A program made the translations under genes and the position numbers. A model generated the notes under the pieces. That model was not told the DNA's origin. It saw only the letters and a program-made list of their open reading frames with translations, and ran no database searches. Below are positions 26,090 to 37,973 of a stretch of 64,000 bases of DNA, in pieces (within the stretch, counting starts at the first letter, position 1; the number at the start of each line of letters is the position of its first letter). Source of the DNA: Plazaster borealis. Its lineage: Eukaryota > Echinodermata > Asteroidea > Forcipulatida > Labidiasteridae. Location of the stretch: assembly GCA_021014325.1 (NCBI GenBank), contig CM037474.1, positions 22,872,488 to 22,936,487 of the forward strand. The letters run 5' to 3'.

Positions 26090-27462
26090 AGATCCTTCAG
26101 CTGGGAATATTTCCTGTACTCTCTTCAGTTGAACTTCCCTTTAAAAACTAAAAATCCACAAATAAAACTGTTTCTGTGGAACATGAACCTTTCCCCTCCG
26201 AATCATTCTAGTGTAGGGTATACAGTTCAAGTACTATTGACCCTAAGCTACACAGGAAGTAGACGTTTTAGTAATCGGGAACAATTTCTTGCGCAGGTTT
26301 TTTTTTTTTTCACACTTTGATTTGGTGCAGATGAAATGAGCTCTCTGTGGCATAGTGAGACTGATTGGATGTGTATTCATGACCTTGCTTGGGTGTTAAT
26401 GCAGGTGTTTGCCAGGGTTATCTGGCGATATTAAGATTTTTTTTCTTCTTTTCGTGGACTGATATTGCCCTAGGTTGTACATGGATGTGAAACAGCTCTA
26501 GCTATCTATGGCTGTATTGTCCTGACGAAATAATGAAATGAGGAAGTAGTTTGTTGTCACTGTTCTCGCCTATTTTCCCAAAATACATACATTTCTGCTG
26601 GTACACAAACGTTCCTGCCTGCCAATCCATGTGAACAACCTTGTTTTGAAAAAGAGAACTAATTATAATTACGTACCATGTACGTTTTAGGTATTCAATC
26701 AGTTGTTAAGTTGTTTGTCTGTTTGTTCATTCATATAGACCTTTCTTTTGCAACGTCACAGCTGCAAGTTTTGCCAACCATGGTCATCCTTCACAGCAAA
26801 AAGTACAATCATTTTTCATTTTTCATTCAATTTGCCAAAATTACTGACGAATTAATGGTAATTGCCTCTGTGAAGCATCGGTCCTGGGAACGCACACATA
26901 AAATAATTTAATTTATATTAACATTGTGGTAATGGCCAATGAATAATTTGGGGGTACAGAAAAATGGAAAGAGTTAACAATATGCATTGTGTAGTGTGGG
27001 AAAAAGGGATTTTCAAATTAGGTGTAAATAGAAATAACCACAAAATTTGCCGTAAAAAAATATTTGTTTTTACCTGCTGCCAATCTGTACGTTATGTTTG
27101 TAGGACAAGTCACAAACAAGTAAATGGTGTTAAAAGATTTCTGTGTATCATTTACAAATGAATGTCAGTAAAGTGTGGATGGGAGTAACTGGCTCACTGC
27201 CAAACAAGGAAGACTAGACGCCAAACTCTTGTGTTGTGAATCTGACCATCGGGTCATATGTCCTTTTTTAACCACCGAATGTCTTGAACGAGAATAGAAA
27301 CGGAAGTCTAGATTTTTAGTAATGTTACATGATTCTTCTTTTTTTTCTGACTGAGGAATGCGTCATTTGTTTTTTACAATATCATTAAGTAAAAAAAAAT
27401 TCTGTGAATGATACATTGTTGATAATAAATAAAATAAATAAATATTGCACAATATATACATG

Positions 27463-28555
27463 CAGAGATGCCAACATACACGATTTGGGCGAAGAAAATA
27501 CGATTTTGAGCCGTGAATACGCCGCTACGATAATCTTCAATTAAATACGATAAACAAGCCGCCCAGTGTAAATGTATCATGAAAAAAACTAAAACTAAAA
27601 GTATAAAATAAAAAAACTATAACAAATGTTGACTGCTGCCACGTGGTTAAAAGTGATGAGCGCCGCCGTATCCACACGCGGTTTGGTGCTTATTTAGGAG
27701 GGACCAATCCCATAAACTATCGCACTCAGGATTTGCCTAACTGACACACGCGTAGCACAGAGCACACACTGAGCCACAAGGCTCCTTGTACAGCATACAT
27801 TCTACAGTCGCTTTTGTAGAGACTGGTTCCGTAGTTTTTCTAACGCTTTATGGCTGTGGGATGCGGCGGCAAACAGACACTGTGATAACTTTTATCTGAA
27901 ATGCAATTCGCAAGTTCAGCGGGCGCCGTCGTGGAGTTTGTTTGAAACATCGCGATCGCTGCAGCGATCAACTAAAATAAAGGTGACAATTGAATATTTC
28001 ATTGATCGCAAACGAGGCGAAGATCTGATGAAAACTGTTGATAGAAAAGTTGTTAAGAATGCAGTGGGTGGAAATGGAGTTGGTTGGAAAGGCCAATTGA
28101 CGAAATTGCTCTTGCTGAAGTCGTTTGAAGACTTGACTGGCCTGCTGCTGTGGTCAGGTGGTGTGACGTATTTTTTTACTATTTTGCTGTGCAAACGTGA
28201 GCATTATTCATTTTAATAAACAATGGGACAGAAACCACAGCATTTTGTTGAATTTAGTTGGAAAGGGTTCTCTTCATGCACAAAATAGTGCAAATTGTGG
28301 TCCGATACAAAAAACATTTTTTTGTACAAAAAACTTCTTTTTTTTTTTTTAAATCAAGCCTGAGAATACAATTCATAATTGTTTGACCTCTAGAGCAGGC
28401 CGCTTTGCAATAAGTGATTTTCGCTGAAAGTATTAGTTTATATCATAAATGTCATAATTTTCCTCTTTTTACGGCTCGGTGAGTTTTATGCCTGACTTGA
28501 AACTTAAGTGCTCGGCGGTGCTACTCTTTTTGGGAATTCAATGTTGGCATCTCTG
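27463..28555. mobile_element. 1.09-kb hAT-like nonautonomous DNA element
   Basis: The inverted ends are cagagatgccaacat and atgttggcatctctg. The cag.g.tgccaac form is typical of hAT-superfamily ends. tacatg directly flanks both sides (27457-27462 and 28556-28561). gagccgt recurs just inside both ends. The interior around 27640-28210 is richer in CpG than its surroundings and has a 92-codon frame at 27938-28216 that I do not recognise. No hAT transposase motif is seen. Confidence 0.8.
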
Positions 28556-28725
28556 TACATGAATGAGTACTGTAAGGACAGTTTTACTTTTACAGGTGGG
28601 GCTCTGAAAATACTGGTTTCCTTCAAAATAATTGTCCTCACATGACATTGGTAAAAGTATGTACATGAAGATAGAGGAAGAAATGGTATTGGTGCATGCG
28701 TCATGTTGTACATTCTCACTGACCG

Positions 28726-28916
28726 GGGCCCAATTTCATAATGCATGTAAGTGCAAAAACTTGCTTAGCACAGAAAAATCCTACTTAGCAGAACCAGGTT
28801 ACCAGTCAAAATGCCATGATGTTCACATTATTGCAACTGGTACCCAACTCATTTTTTGCTTAGTGAACAAATTTTCTAAGCAGTATTTTCTGCTTAACAG
28901 CTATGAAATTGGGACC
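28726..28916. mobile_element. Family A element, copy 6
   Basis: Ends gggcccaatttcata and gctatgaaattgggacc, full length with diverged interior. Confidence 0.88.
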
Positions 28917-28949
28917 AGATGTCCATGGTCTTGATACTGCAGATCGCAC

Positions 28950-29300
28950 TTAAAGGCACTGGACACATTTGGTAATTCCTCAAATATTAGCATAAAAACG
29001 TACTTGGTACAAGCTTCGGAGAGCGACCCCTCTGAAGTAACATAGTTTTTGAGAAAGAGGTAAATTTCTCACTAAAATACTTGAATCGGAAAAAGACTTC
29101 AGGCCTGAAGCCTTTTTTAGGCATTTGATAGCACACAAATTTGTGCAACAAGGGTGTTTTTTCATTATTTTCTTGCAACTTCGATGACCAATTGAGCCCA
29201 AATTTTCACAGGTTTGTTATTTTATGCATATGTTGGGATACACCAAGTGAGAATACTGGTATTTGACAATTACACGTACTAAACGTGTCCAGTGCCTTAA
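28950..29300 (-). mobile_element. Family B element, copy 3
   Basis: TTAA on both sides, ends aaggcactggacac and gtgtccagtgcc. The central palindrome at 29090-29117 has an aggcct centre and one mismatch. An internal stretch present in other copies is missing on the left side. Confidence 0.92.
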
Positions 29301-29501
29301 TTAATGTACATGTACTGGTGGCACACAAAACCTTAATCCTGGCTTAAACCCTTCAAGAGTATTAATGTTGCATGACCAGTTGAAACATAGATTATTTATC
29401 ATAGTTTATTTTTTCGGGGGGGTCATTTCAACATCATACTGTAGTTTGAGTTTGGTCACCCTACTTTACATTCAGTTCTATCTCTAAGGTCATATTTCAA
29501 G

Positions 29502-29855
29502 GCTCGAATTTGGGGGGAAAATCCACAAGACCGCAGGGGTTGCAGCTAAAAATGTTCACTGGACCAACATTTATTTTACAATGACCAGAATCAAAATGAG
29601 TTGAACAAGCACTAAGAGAAGATCTACATGTATCTCATTTGTCTTAACATGAGTCAGTGTACTTTGACACTCTAGAAAAATGAAAGATATTTATCGGATT
29701 CATTGTCATTATTTTTCAAAGGTATTACGCAGTGACGTATTTAAATGCAATTGAAGAACAGAAGACCACCGGGCTTGTCCGGTTGTAAGTTTACTGGCCC
29801 GACGCTAAAATCAATGGCCTCAGGCCTGTGGTCCAGTGTTAATTTTGAGCCCTGA
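29502..29855. mobile_element. Family G element, copy 1
   Basis: Left end ggctcgaatttggggggaaa and right end ccagtgttaattttgagccc, with cacaagacc and aagaccaccgggctt near the ends. About 350 bp, no coding sequence. Confidence 0.75.
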
Positions 29856-30269
29856 TTAACGGGGCAATATGAAGAAAAAACAACCCACCCAATATTTCTA
29901 TGGTGGGAACCAGACATCTGTCTGAACACCATTTGTCTTAGATCCTCCACTGGCTTCAGACACTGATGTGATTTCATCTCATCTCTTTTGACATTTACCC
30001 TGTTTTCACTGTCAATAACTCAGTCTGCCCCTGTGATGTTTTTTTTTTCTTCGATGGTCGGAATGCAATTACAAAATGATTGATTACGAACAGCCATTTT
30101 ATCCCTTCCTGTTATTTTTGAGAGGGCCCTAGTGTAGAGAGGGATGAGGGTGAACGATTTGTGTAGATCCGAGACATTCTTATTAAAAGATATAGGGTCA
30201 CAGAGCTGAATCAACTTGAAGCAGTTGCTCGTGGAATACGGCAGATATCAACGATTTTCCATGGTGTAA

Positions 30270-30450
30270 TTTCAGCCTGAAATTACGGAGGCCACGAAGG
30301 CCATGGCTTCTGTTGGCCCTGGTCTTGGCCTTGGTGCCCCTTGGTGCCCCTTGGTGCCCCAAAAGCTCCCAATAGAATTTAAGATTTTCCAATAGAAATG
30401 CCCTGTTGCAAAAATGAAAAAGGCCTTGCCCTCTCAAAGAATAAATTTCA
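30270..30450. repeat. Family H copy with three ttggtgcccc repeats
   Basis: Contains gaggccacgaaggccatggc and then ttggtgcccc three times in a row (30331-30360), part of the satellite unit expanded on a small scale, followed by aaaagctcccaatag and the H end region. Confidence 0.8.
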
Positions 30451-30779
30451 TGCCTGTAATTTGAGGTTTTCCATTATTTCAAAAGAGGGATTCTACGTTA
30501 TATGTCACCGGTTTTCCTTGGTTTCGTTTGCCAAGATTCTGTTATCACTATTTTTAATCCAACATCACACACACACCAAAATATCAACAATTACCACCTT
30601 TTTTTCTTGAATTGTAATTTGTAATGTCACTAATAGTAATATAGTGCTTACATGTACTACTGACATTTCAATATAAAACGTCTTCCACAAACCACCCATA
30701 ATTTGTTACATGTGCATCATCTTTCATTTTTCAGACGGAAGTAACAAATTGATGTCAAACTACATGTACACTGTTTGAT

Positions 30780-30905
30780 TTTACCCGTACACTGATTTGT
30801 GTAATTCACTGTAAGCTCGGTACTTTCCCGGGTCATGTGCAAAAAACCCAACTGTAGGCATATTACTCGGTTGGGATTCGAACCCACAACCTTTGCCATT
30901 CAAAG
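30780..30905 (-). mobile_element. tRNA-derived SINE fragment on the minus strand
   Basis: The complement of box B (gggattcgaaccc) lies at 30873-30885 with caacctttgccatt next to it. The body is truncated. Confidence 0.65.
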
Positions 30906-33424
30906 GTCATGGCAAACTGTAGCTGAACTAAAATGTACTGTAAAATGCACTTCTGTTGAATCCTTGTGTTTTTTTCTCCATGCCTTGAATTTTTTCTTCT
31001 TCTTCCGTCGTTCAATCTAAAAATGCATTGATCCCCTGTGATAAGACAGACAATGCAGAATTCGAAAGCAGCCACAAGGCCTACTATGACAATAGAATGA
31101 CGACCCTTTGTCATGAACGCCCTAGAATCCATTGCCATTGATTGAGTATGAAACTGGATTTAGAAGATCCTTCAAATTATAATTAACCTTATAAACGGCA
31201 TGGACGGGTGCTAATTATACATGGAGTTCTTACCTTGTGTATTTTGGAAGGCAGATGTATGCAATTTGCTGTGCCTTCTCAACCTTGCACTGACGAGCAA
31301 TGGTAATAGTTCTTGTTGTTACAAATATCGGCTCATTCCGCCTGAAATGTTGCAATTTTTGGGGGACAGAATGTTAATTGGTCCTACATGAAACAAAATC
31401 ACCAGATGCTGAACTATCCTCTAGTAGCAATGGACTTAGTGTGGATTTGAACCTATTTCCTTCTTTATATATTTTTTATTTTTTAAAATTTGTTATAATA
31501 ATTATAACGAAAATGGTAAAATTAACAAAAGAACTCGTAGTTTTATGATGATTATCAGAAAGAAAGAAAAAAAGGAAGACAAATTAAGGTGTATGTCCTA
31601 TTTTTTAAGTTGGTACACCAGCGATGATGCTTGTTGCAATTTCAGAGAAAAAACAGTTTTCCTGAGCATGCGCAGACACTACATGTAAGTCTTTGGCCAA
31701 GGCATTTGTAATTGGTTTTGTATGCTATCAAGAATCATGAAATAAGATTATCAAGTGATGCTGTGAACTGAGACTTTTTGAAAAATAAGATTCTGGACTG
31801 CTGTTTTTTTAGAATCTTGGACTGAATTTTTTGTCCCTCCTTGATTCAGATTCCGATGATAGAATCTTTGCCCAAACCGTCTTTTTGAAGTTGACCTTTC
31901 GTGTCAGAGCTTGAAATCGATGACATTTCTGTTCATTTACTGGCTTAATAACTAGAGTACATGCATGTCATGCCCACGCACATACCCACACTCTGTGCAG
32001 TGAAAAGGGTGTGTTTTTCCCTGAAACATCTGCATGAAGTGTCAGGCTTGGGTTACCAAGCATGGGTAATGCCATACCCTCCCTCATTGTAGATGTATTT
32101 AGCGTCCAGGGACACTAAGACTAAAGATAACCCGTTGTAGACTTACTGTCAGTTTTTGGGGGGCTGTGCTCGGGGTTTCCAATCACATTTTTTTCGCTGA
32201 CGTTGAATAATGTGCATTAACATGAATGTGTTTAGTCACATTGCACATGTAGCAGAGACATGAATGAATCATGATGGCGAATGAATCATCGCGATCACAT
32301 TACTGTGTCCTATTGGACGAATACCTGGCATCTTGGGATTGGACGGAATCACCACCCCTCACAACAAATTATCAATGAATTAATAATAAATAAATGAATA
32401 AATATTAAGAGTATCACTTACTGTCCTCGTGGGGGAGATTTTGTCATGAAGAAATGAGCGCTTGTATCCCACGTAATAGAAAAATTAGCCTTATCCAAAA
32501 TGGCGGCTGTGTGTGGCTGTGGCTACAGCTGTTGCTAAGGGCAGTGTATGTTTCAACACAAGTTAACTTGGTGGTCCAGCTGTAGCCATAGCCAGACATG
32601 GCCTGTGTAATGAAATTTCTTCTGAAGAATCCTTTTTTTACACTTTTTTTTTACACTTTTTTTTACACTCTTGTGGAAATGACTGGGAATTATGTCAGTT
32701 GGGGGGGGGTGCACAAAATATCAACGTGTCTTATCACAATGCAGTCGTGGCTTACTACAGTGCCCAAGTTAATGGTCACTGGCCACATTACTAAAATTTG
32801 GGCCAGTTGCAGTAATTTTTCAAAAGTGAATGTCCAAAATAACCATTTACCTGGTCAAGAGTGGCCGTTAATGATGGCTATGTGGCTGACAAAATATGGC
32901 TAGCAACATTGCTCTGTGGCTGTTGAAAAATGGCTGGCTACAATAACAAGCCAAATGCGTCGGTCCTTACTGTTTAAATGCGATAGTTTTTTTAAAAATA
33001 GTGTTGACCACTTGCACGCACACGTCACACACGGTGAATATTCCACACTCACCATTTTGGGAGTCGACAGGTAAACGTGTACAACACCGCACCGCCTAAA
33101 ATGTGTGTGTACACACAGTGACATTTACTCCCAAAATGGTGCAACCCAGATTATTGTGATGATGATGTCAGATAAATTGGGTCAATTGGTATCGCTGCCA
33201 CTCTTACAGCATTTATCCTGTCAGATAATTACAGAGAATTTGCAGAGAGTGACTCATGATTTTTCCTGATTTAAGGATTTTCTCAAAACCTCCCCGAGCC
33301 TTCAAATTTTCTTGAAAGAAATCAAGCAATCTCCAAAGGAAAAACGAAATGGTGCACATTGTGTCCAACCCGCTGGTCCTGTGTATTGCTCGTAAAAGAA
33401 TCACACTTACCGCTAAGTGAATGG

Positions 33425-33672
33425 GTTTGCACTGGTGTTTCTGGCAGTGGCTGCCGAATGCGCCACAGCACCTTGTAAACCATAAGAACGTGCTACAAAA
33501 AAGGGTCTTATTATAAAACCCCCCACCCCCCCCCCCCCCAAAAAAAAAACCCACAAAAAACCCAAAACAAAAACAAAAACCGAAAAAACAAAACCAAAAA
33601 AACAAAAACAAAACCTGTCTGGAAATAAATAATAATTATAAACGCTTTGAGATGACCGTAAATAACAACTAG
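33425..33672 (+). mobile_element. SINE 3' part with A/C-rich expansion
   Basis: It shares gccgaatgcgccacagcacc and ttgtaaacca with the full-length SINE at 58891, then a C-run and A-rich stretch (33516-33610), then cgctttgagatgaccgta. The A/C run seems expanded within the SINE body. Confidence 0.7.
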
Positions 33673-33889
33673 TTATTTTGTATTACCTTTAGTTTTGTCT
33701 TTCTGGTGATGCACAGAGTCTTTCTGTCTGTAAACCTCCTGAATTGTAACATCTGTGAGGTTCTGGGCCTAGAATAAGAGGGACCCAGGCCCCACAAGCC
33801 ATTTTTCAGGAATTTCCACATTCATCCAATCTCATCCATGAGCCCTGACTAAATTACATGCTTTGTTTTTTTCTTCTCCCCCCTGATAG

Positions 33890-34031
33890 GATCATCCATG
33901 AAGAAGGTTACTCTGAAGAGGACTGTAAGCAGTATAAGCCAGTCGTGTACAGTAACACCATACAGAGTATGATCGCTATCATCCGAGCTATGGGATCCCT
34001 CAAAGTGGACTTTGGAGAGGGCGAGAGAACA
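33890..34031 (+). CDS. GNAI: Galphai exon 3 (start of helical domain)
   Basis: A 142-nt exon, the canonical length. It begins by completing the Lys codon left by exon 2 and reads [20 protein letters not shown] and then [20 protein letters not shown], ending GEGERT. This is alpha-1 and the first part of the all-helical domain that covers the nucleotide. The end (GEGERT) differs most from vertebrate Galphai, as expected for this variable loop. The donor is gtaggt, weaker than the other donors of the gene. Confidence 0.96.
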
Positions 34032-34073
34032 GTAGGTCAACCTTCTTTCTCTCATGGTCACTGGTAAACATTA

Positions 34074-34617
34074 GACCAAGTAAAATAAATAACAGGTTGC
34101 TCGTCCCCGCCCGCTCTGATTTTGGAGGCCGCATCAGTAAAAAATAGTCTATGAAATTAACCAAAAAATATCTGAGCCCTAACTCTGTTTTTAAGTGTAT
34201 CCTTCATTTTTATTGAGCAATTTCACCATCTCTCTTGCATCATTCATAGAGCAAGGACGTATGCCTACAAAATATACTATTTCAACAAGGCAATCGTGAG
34301 AAAATCTTCATTTTCAAAACTTTCTTTGCCCTTCATGTTTGCATGCCTATACATGCATGCCTATACAGTTCTTTTTTGAAACCAGATCTTGCCAAAACTA
34401 GGCTTATATTTCTTAATCTTGAGGACAAACAGAAAATGTTCATAAACCATAAAACCATCTTCAAATATGTTATGGCAGCCATCTTAGACATGGTGGCCAT
34501 CTTGGAATTTTTTTTTAAACACCAGAAAATAACAAATAATAAGAACCTCTCTCTCTAACTTTTTAAAATGTCCGGACGAGCATTTTTGAAGCAACATGTT
34601 ATTTGTTTTACTTGGCC
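34074..34617. mobile_element. 544-bp inverted-repeat element in intron 3
   Basis: Ends gaccaagtaaaataaataac and the inverse gttatttgttttacttggcc, with gctcgtcc/ggacgagc further in. TTA flanks both sides. It starts 42 nt after the exon 3 donor. No coding sequence. Confidence 0.85.
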
Positions 34618-35848
34618 TTATCCTCGAGGGAAACTGGTCCAGTCTGGTAGAGGTTGTCTTTTTTCAACGATGCACAACTATTTATTTATCAATTTTGTTT
34701 AAGTAAAATTAAAGTGGAGTTACACAAGGGCTTGAGCCAGAATTTGCCCAAGTTTGCTATTAAAAAAGGTAGACAACAATTTTAAGTGAAGGTAGGGTCA
34801 TCATCGTTTGTTTTTTGTCAATGTGATGCTGTTTTATTGGCAAAATTATCAAGAAAGATACAATATGATCCAGATAATATGATTAGATTTTAGAAGACAC
34901 CCAGATTTTCCTCTGGGTAAACGTTGTGCCAAGCCAACCATTCATTGGCCTTAGCTGAAGATGTTTTTTTCATTATGCAGCTTGATACATGTACCGTTAC
35001 TCATTAAACTGTCAGTTGGTCTTTTAAACACGATCAGACACTTTCAGTTTGTGTGTTTGCATTCTGGATGTTTATACAAACCATGGATTAAACAAACAGT
35101 GATAGTTTCACAAAGAGACGGTTTTGTGGGGTGTACATGTATGCACGCTGAAATAAGTCGAAATAAATTTGGAATAAAATCCACAACATGTCATCTGCAT
35201 ACACTGAGAGACGAGGTAGTTGTGTGTATTAAAAGTGATACCCTTTAGCAGATGTTCGAACCATCGCAATGTTGCCTTTAAAAAAAGACCCCGCTAGACG
35301 ATGTGGTGTGTTTGGAGAGAGGAGACACTTGTTTATTTGCTTGTATTCCAAGGTTGTTGATCGTGTCTAATGGCCTGTGATTAATGCAGGGCGTTTACTG
35401 CTGTAGCTTGGCATCTCTTACACCTTGGATAGTCCAAATTGACAATCCCAATTTATTCCTGTACTGCCAAAAATAAGCAGCCTTGCAGCCTCTGCATAAT
35501 TTGTACCTTCTTGTCTTCAGGTGGGGGATAGCATAGAGCATAGAGTCTCTGGTCCTTTCTCTATGCATAGAGCAAGAACCAACATCCTTTTATTATGCAG
35601 TAGACTGTACAGTTATTAGACTAAACACTTGTGTAAAAACAATTAAACAATTTGGAATCTACAAATAGAATTTTGGATGAGATGAAGCTTTATTAACGAA
35701 CACATTTAACAAGTTGTTCAGGTTTTACTGTAGTTCCTGCATCCAACCAATGGTGTGTTTAGAGTGATGCAGACAATGCAGCCATGAAGACTGATGTCAT
35801 TTGAAGGGGGTCCACAGATAAATTGTGCTATCACTCAGCTCCTACATG

Positions 35849-36026
35849 TATAGACCATTATCATGCTAACATCTTGGTCATGTTCCTTGTATCCAATAAC
35901 AGCAATGAATAATAACAATCATTGTTTAAAAAGGAACCAGACTATTTCTCCTTCCAGCCTCGGTTTGGTTACATTGATTTGAATGGGAGAAAATCAAGAT
36001 GGCCGCACCATGATAAAGGTCTATAG
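35849..36026. mobile_element. Short inverted-repeat element in intron 3
   Basis: Ends tatagaccattatcatg and catgataaaggtctata, followed inward by catcttgg/ccatcttg-type text. It ends about 100 nt before exon 4. Confidence 0.7.
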
Positions 36027-36123
36027 TCTAAGACATAAGCAGAAATCCCCCTCCCCCCAGTATGTCAGTGTGGAGAAAATGAAATTCATCAACTATTTCA
36101 CTCACTAACCATTATTTTATTAG

Positions 36124-36281
36124 GATGACGCCCGACAGTTGTTCGCCCTGGCTGGCCAGGCAGAGGAAGGTGAATTGAGCCCAGAGCTGGCTTCTGTCAT
36201 GAAGCGGTTATGGGCCGATGGAGGAGTCCAAGGATGCTTCAGCAGGTCTAGGGAGTACCAGCTGAACGACTCTGCCTCATA
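36124..36281 (+). CDS. GNAI: Galphai exon 4 (helical domain)
   Basis: A 158-nt exon of canonical length, reading [20 protein letters not shown], then [20 protein letters not shown] and [12 protein letters not shown], ending two bases into a Tyr codon. It is the middle of the helical domain. The last 44 nt and the donor gtgagt are repeated as a tandem array directly downstream (36346-36830), so several identical donors follow the real one. Using any later donor would read TAG straight after the Ser codon. Only the first donor therefore gives a full-length protein. Confidence 0.96.
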
Positions 36282-36830
36282 GTGAGTATATTTCATCAAA
36301 ATGGGAAGGGGATTGGGAGGGGGCAGTGTTGGCAAGGGGTGGGGGTTCAGCAGGTCTAGGGAGTACCAGCTGAACGACTCTGCCTCATAGTGAGTATATT
36401 TCATCAAAATGGGAAGGGATTGGGAGGGGCAGTGTTGGCAGGGGGTTCAGCAGGTCTAGGGAGTACCAGCTGAACGACTCTGCCTCATAGTGAGTATATT
36501 TCATCAAAATGGGAAGGGGATTGGGAGGGGGCAGTGTTGGCAAGGGGTGGGGGTTCAGCAGGTCTAGGGAGTACCAGCTGAACGACTCTGCCTCATAGTG
36601 AGTATATTTCATCAAAATGGGAAGGGGATTGGGAGGGGGCAGTGTTGGCAAGGGGTGAGGGTTCAGCAGGTCTACTGAGTACCAGCTGAACGACTCTGCC
36701 TCATAGTGAGTATATTTCATCAAAACGGGAAGGGGATTGGGAGGGGGAAGTGTTGGCAAGGGGTGAGGGTTCAGCAGGTCTACTGAATACCAGTTTGAAC
36801 GACTCTGAACGATATATTCTTGACGATACA
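36238..36830 (+). repeat. GNAI: Tandem array of exon 4 3' tail plus splice donor
   Basis: The unit is 44 nt of exon 4 (from ttcagcaggtctaggg to the Ser codon and TA) plus the first 64 nt of intron 4. Copies start at 36238 (the genuine exon end), 36346, 36446, 36554, 36662 and 36770. Spacings are 108, 100, 108, 108 and 108, and the sixth copy is decayed. Donor gtgagt is kept at 36282, 36390, 36490, 36598 and 36706. The copies are nearly identical, so the array is young. Copies 5 and 6 share tctactga in place of tctaggga. Confidence 0.95.
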
Positions 36831-37461
36831 TCGTGGATGAAAAAAAGCGATATCGCCCAAGCTTAACCTCATAGTGAGCAGTTGAGTGCAGTGAGCATTA
36901 GCTACACGTTTCATCAATGCAGAAATGAAAATCATAACCCATACAATAAACGTATTAAAAGCATAAGAAAGGAAATCATTTGTAGAAATGAATGTGGATC
37001 TTGGCTACTAATAGTGGGAAAGTGAAATCCGAAAGTCCGAAATGAAAAGCAGGAAGAGACATTCTTTATTTTTGTTAAGTGGTTGACACGGATTCCATCC
37101 TTGAAACAGGAAATGGCACCCTAGATTACTGGAAACCCAGTGGAGTTATGTCAACTCTGGATGAGGTGGTCTACACTTCTGTACATGTACTAATTGTGTT
37201 TTTCACTTGTATCCGAAACGGAAGATTGCCTTGTGTGCATAATGTGCGAAATGTCCTTTTGTTGCCTGGTAACCGACCGAGCGGATCATGTGGTCATCAC
37301 GAACGCTAGCTGTGCTGTGCGTCATGGACTCAAGCAGAAATGGTCTCCTGTGTAGTACAGGGTCTATTCTTGTTATACCTAATACTGATAGTAGACAGTA
37401 CAACCAATGTTGTTTTGATCACTTTTATTACTGGCACATTTGTCGGTCAAAATCCTACTTT

Positions 37462-37647
37462 TTAAAGGATGTGCATAACATTGGTAAGAGTAAAAAATAT
37501 AAATGTTCACACAACTTACATGGTATAAAGATGGTCATGGTGGGAAACTTCCCTTGAAATATTTTTTGAGAAATGAGTAAATATTTGTTTTGATCTTGCA
37601 AGTCCAAAACTCAATGTTTGAAAACGGTAAAAACATTTAAGGTGTTT
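37462..37647 (-). mobile_element. Family C element, truncated
   Basis: Starts TTAA-aggatgtgcataacatt and keeps acttacatggtataaagatggtcat-type text in its left half. The right half is replaced by a SINE (37648 onward). Confidence 0.75.
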
Positions 37648-37742
37648 TCCCACTAGATAGCTCAGTTGGTAGAGCACCAGCTCGTTACTCTCGATGTCGC
37701 AGGTTCAAGTTCCACTCTAGTAATTTTTTCTTTCTTCAACCC
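37648..37742 (+). mobile_element. tRNA-derived SINE, third copy, no leader
   Basis: D arm tagctcagttggtagagc, T arm aggttcaagtt and the same ttttttctttcttcaaccc tail. It replaces the right half of a family C element. Confidence 0.78.
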
Positions 37743-37973
37743 AAAATCGTTTCATTCTTCAAAGACATTTCTTAAGACTGATAATTCTGACAAGATCTTA
37801 GAGATTCTCCAAACATTGCTGAAAGGCAAGTCTAAAAATAAACCAAATTTTTGGTTGCATACATAAATTTTCAAAGAAACCCTTGCCCAATGCATTTCCT
37901 ATGGGCTTCTGGTAATCGTTAGAGCCAGTTTGTGTGAAGTGGGATTACGAATAGGATACGGTGCTTGTCACAT

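Larger units (their letters stand above)
10661..33889 (+). other. Galphai intron 2 (23 kb)
   Basis: Large intron without recognised coding sequence. It holds family A, B, C, E and H elements, the 1.7-kb satellite, two SINEs in tandem, a 1.1-kb hAT-like element and a G-type element, each listed separately. Stretches where I see no repeat or gene are 12550-13370, 13800-14770, 15120-16890, 17270-19900, 23600-24300, 24800-25550, 26340-27460, 29300-29490 and 30950-33050. Of these, 16040-16830 and 19140-19860 are richer in GC and in mixed, non-repetitive sequence. Confidence 0.8.
34032..36123 (+). other. Galphai intron 3
   Basis: A 2.1-kb intron. A 544-bp inverted-repeat element (34074-34617) starts 42 nt after the donor, and a second short one lies at about 35849-36026. 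Nothing is recognised in 34620-35840. Confidence 0.85.

Noticed and set aside
33050..33141. 15-bp inverted repeat (caccattttgggagt)
   Set aside because: It is a real inverted repeat but short and isolated, with no further element structure that I could confirm.
33213..33611. 132-codon Phe/Gly-rich minus-strand frame
   Set aside because: It is a translation of the A/C-rich low-complexity run inside a SINE fragment.
36120..36831. Minus-strand frames of 95 and 148 codons
   Set aside because: They arise from the 108-nt (multiple of three) exon 4 tail array, on the strand opposite the real exon.
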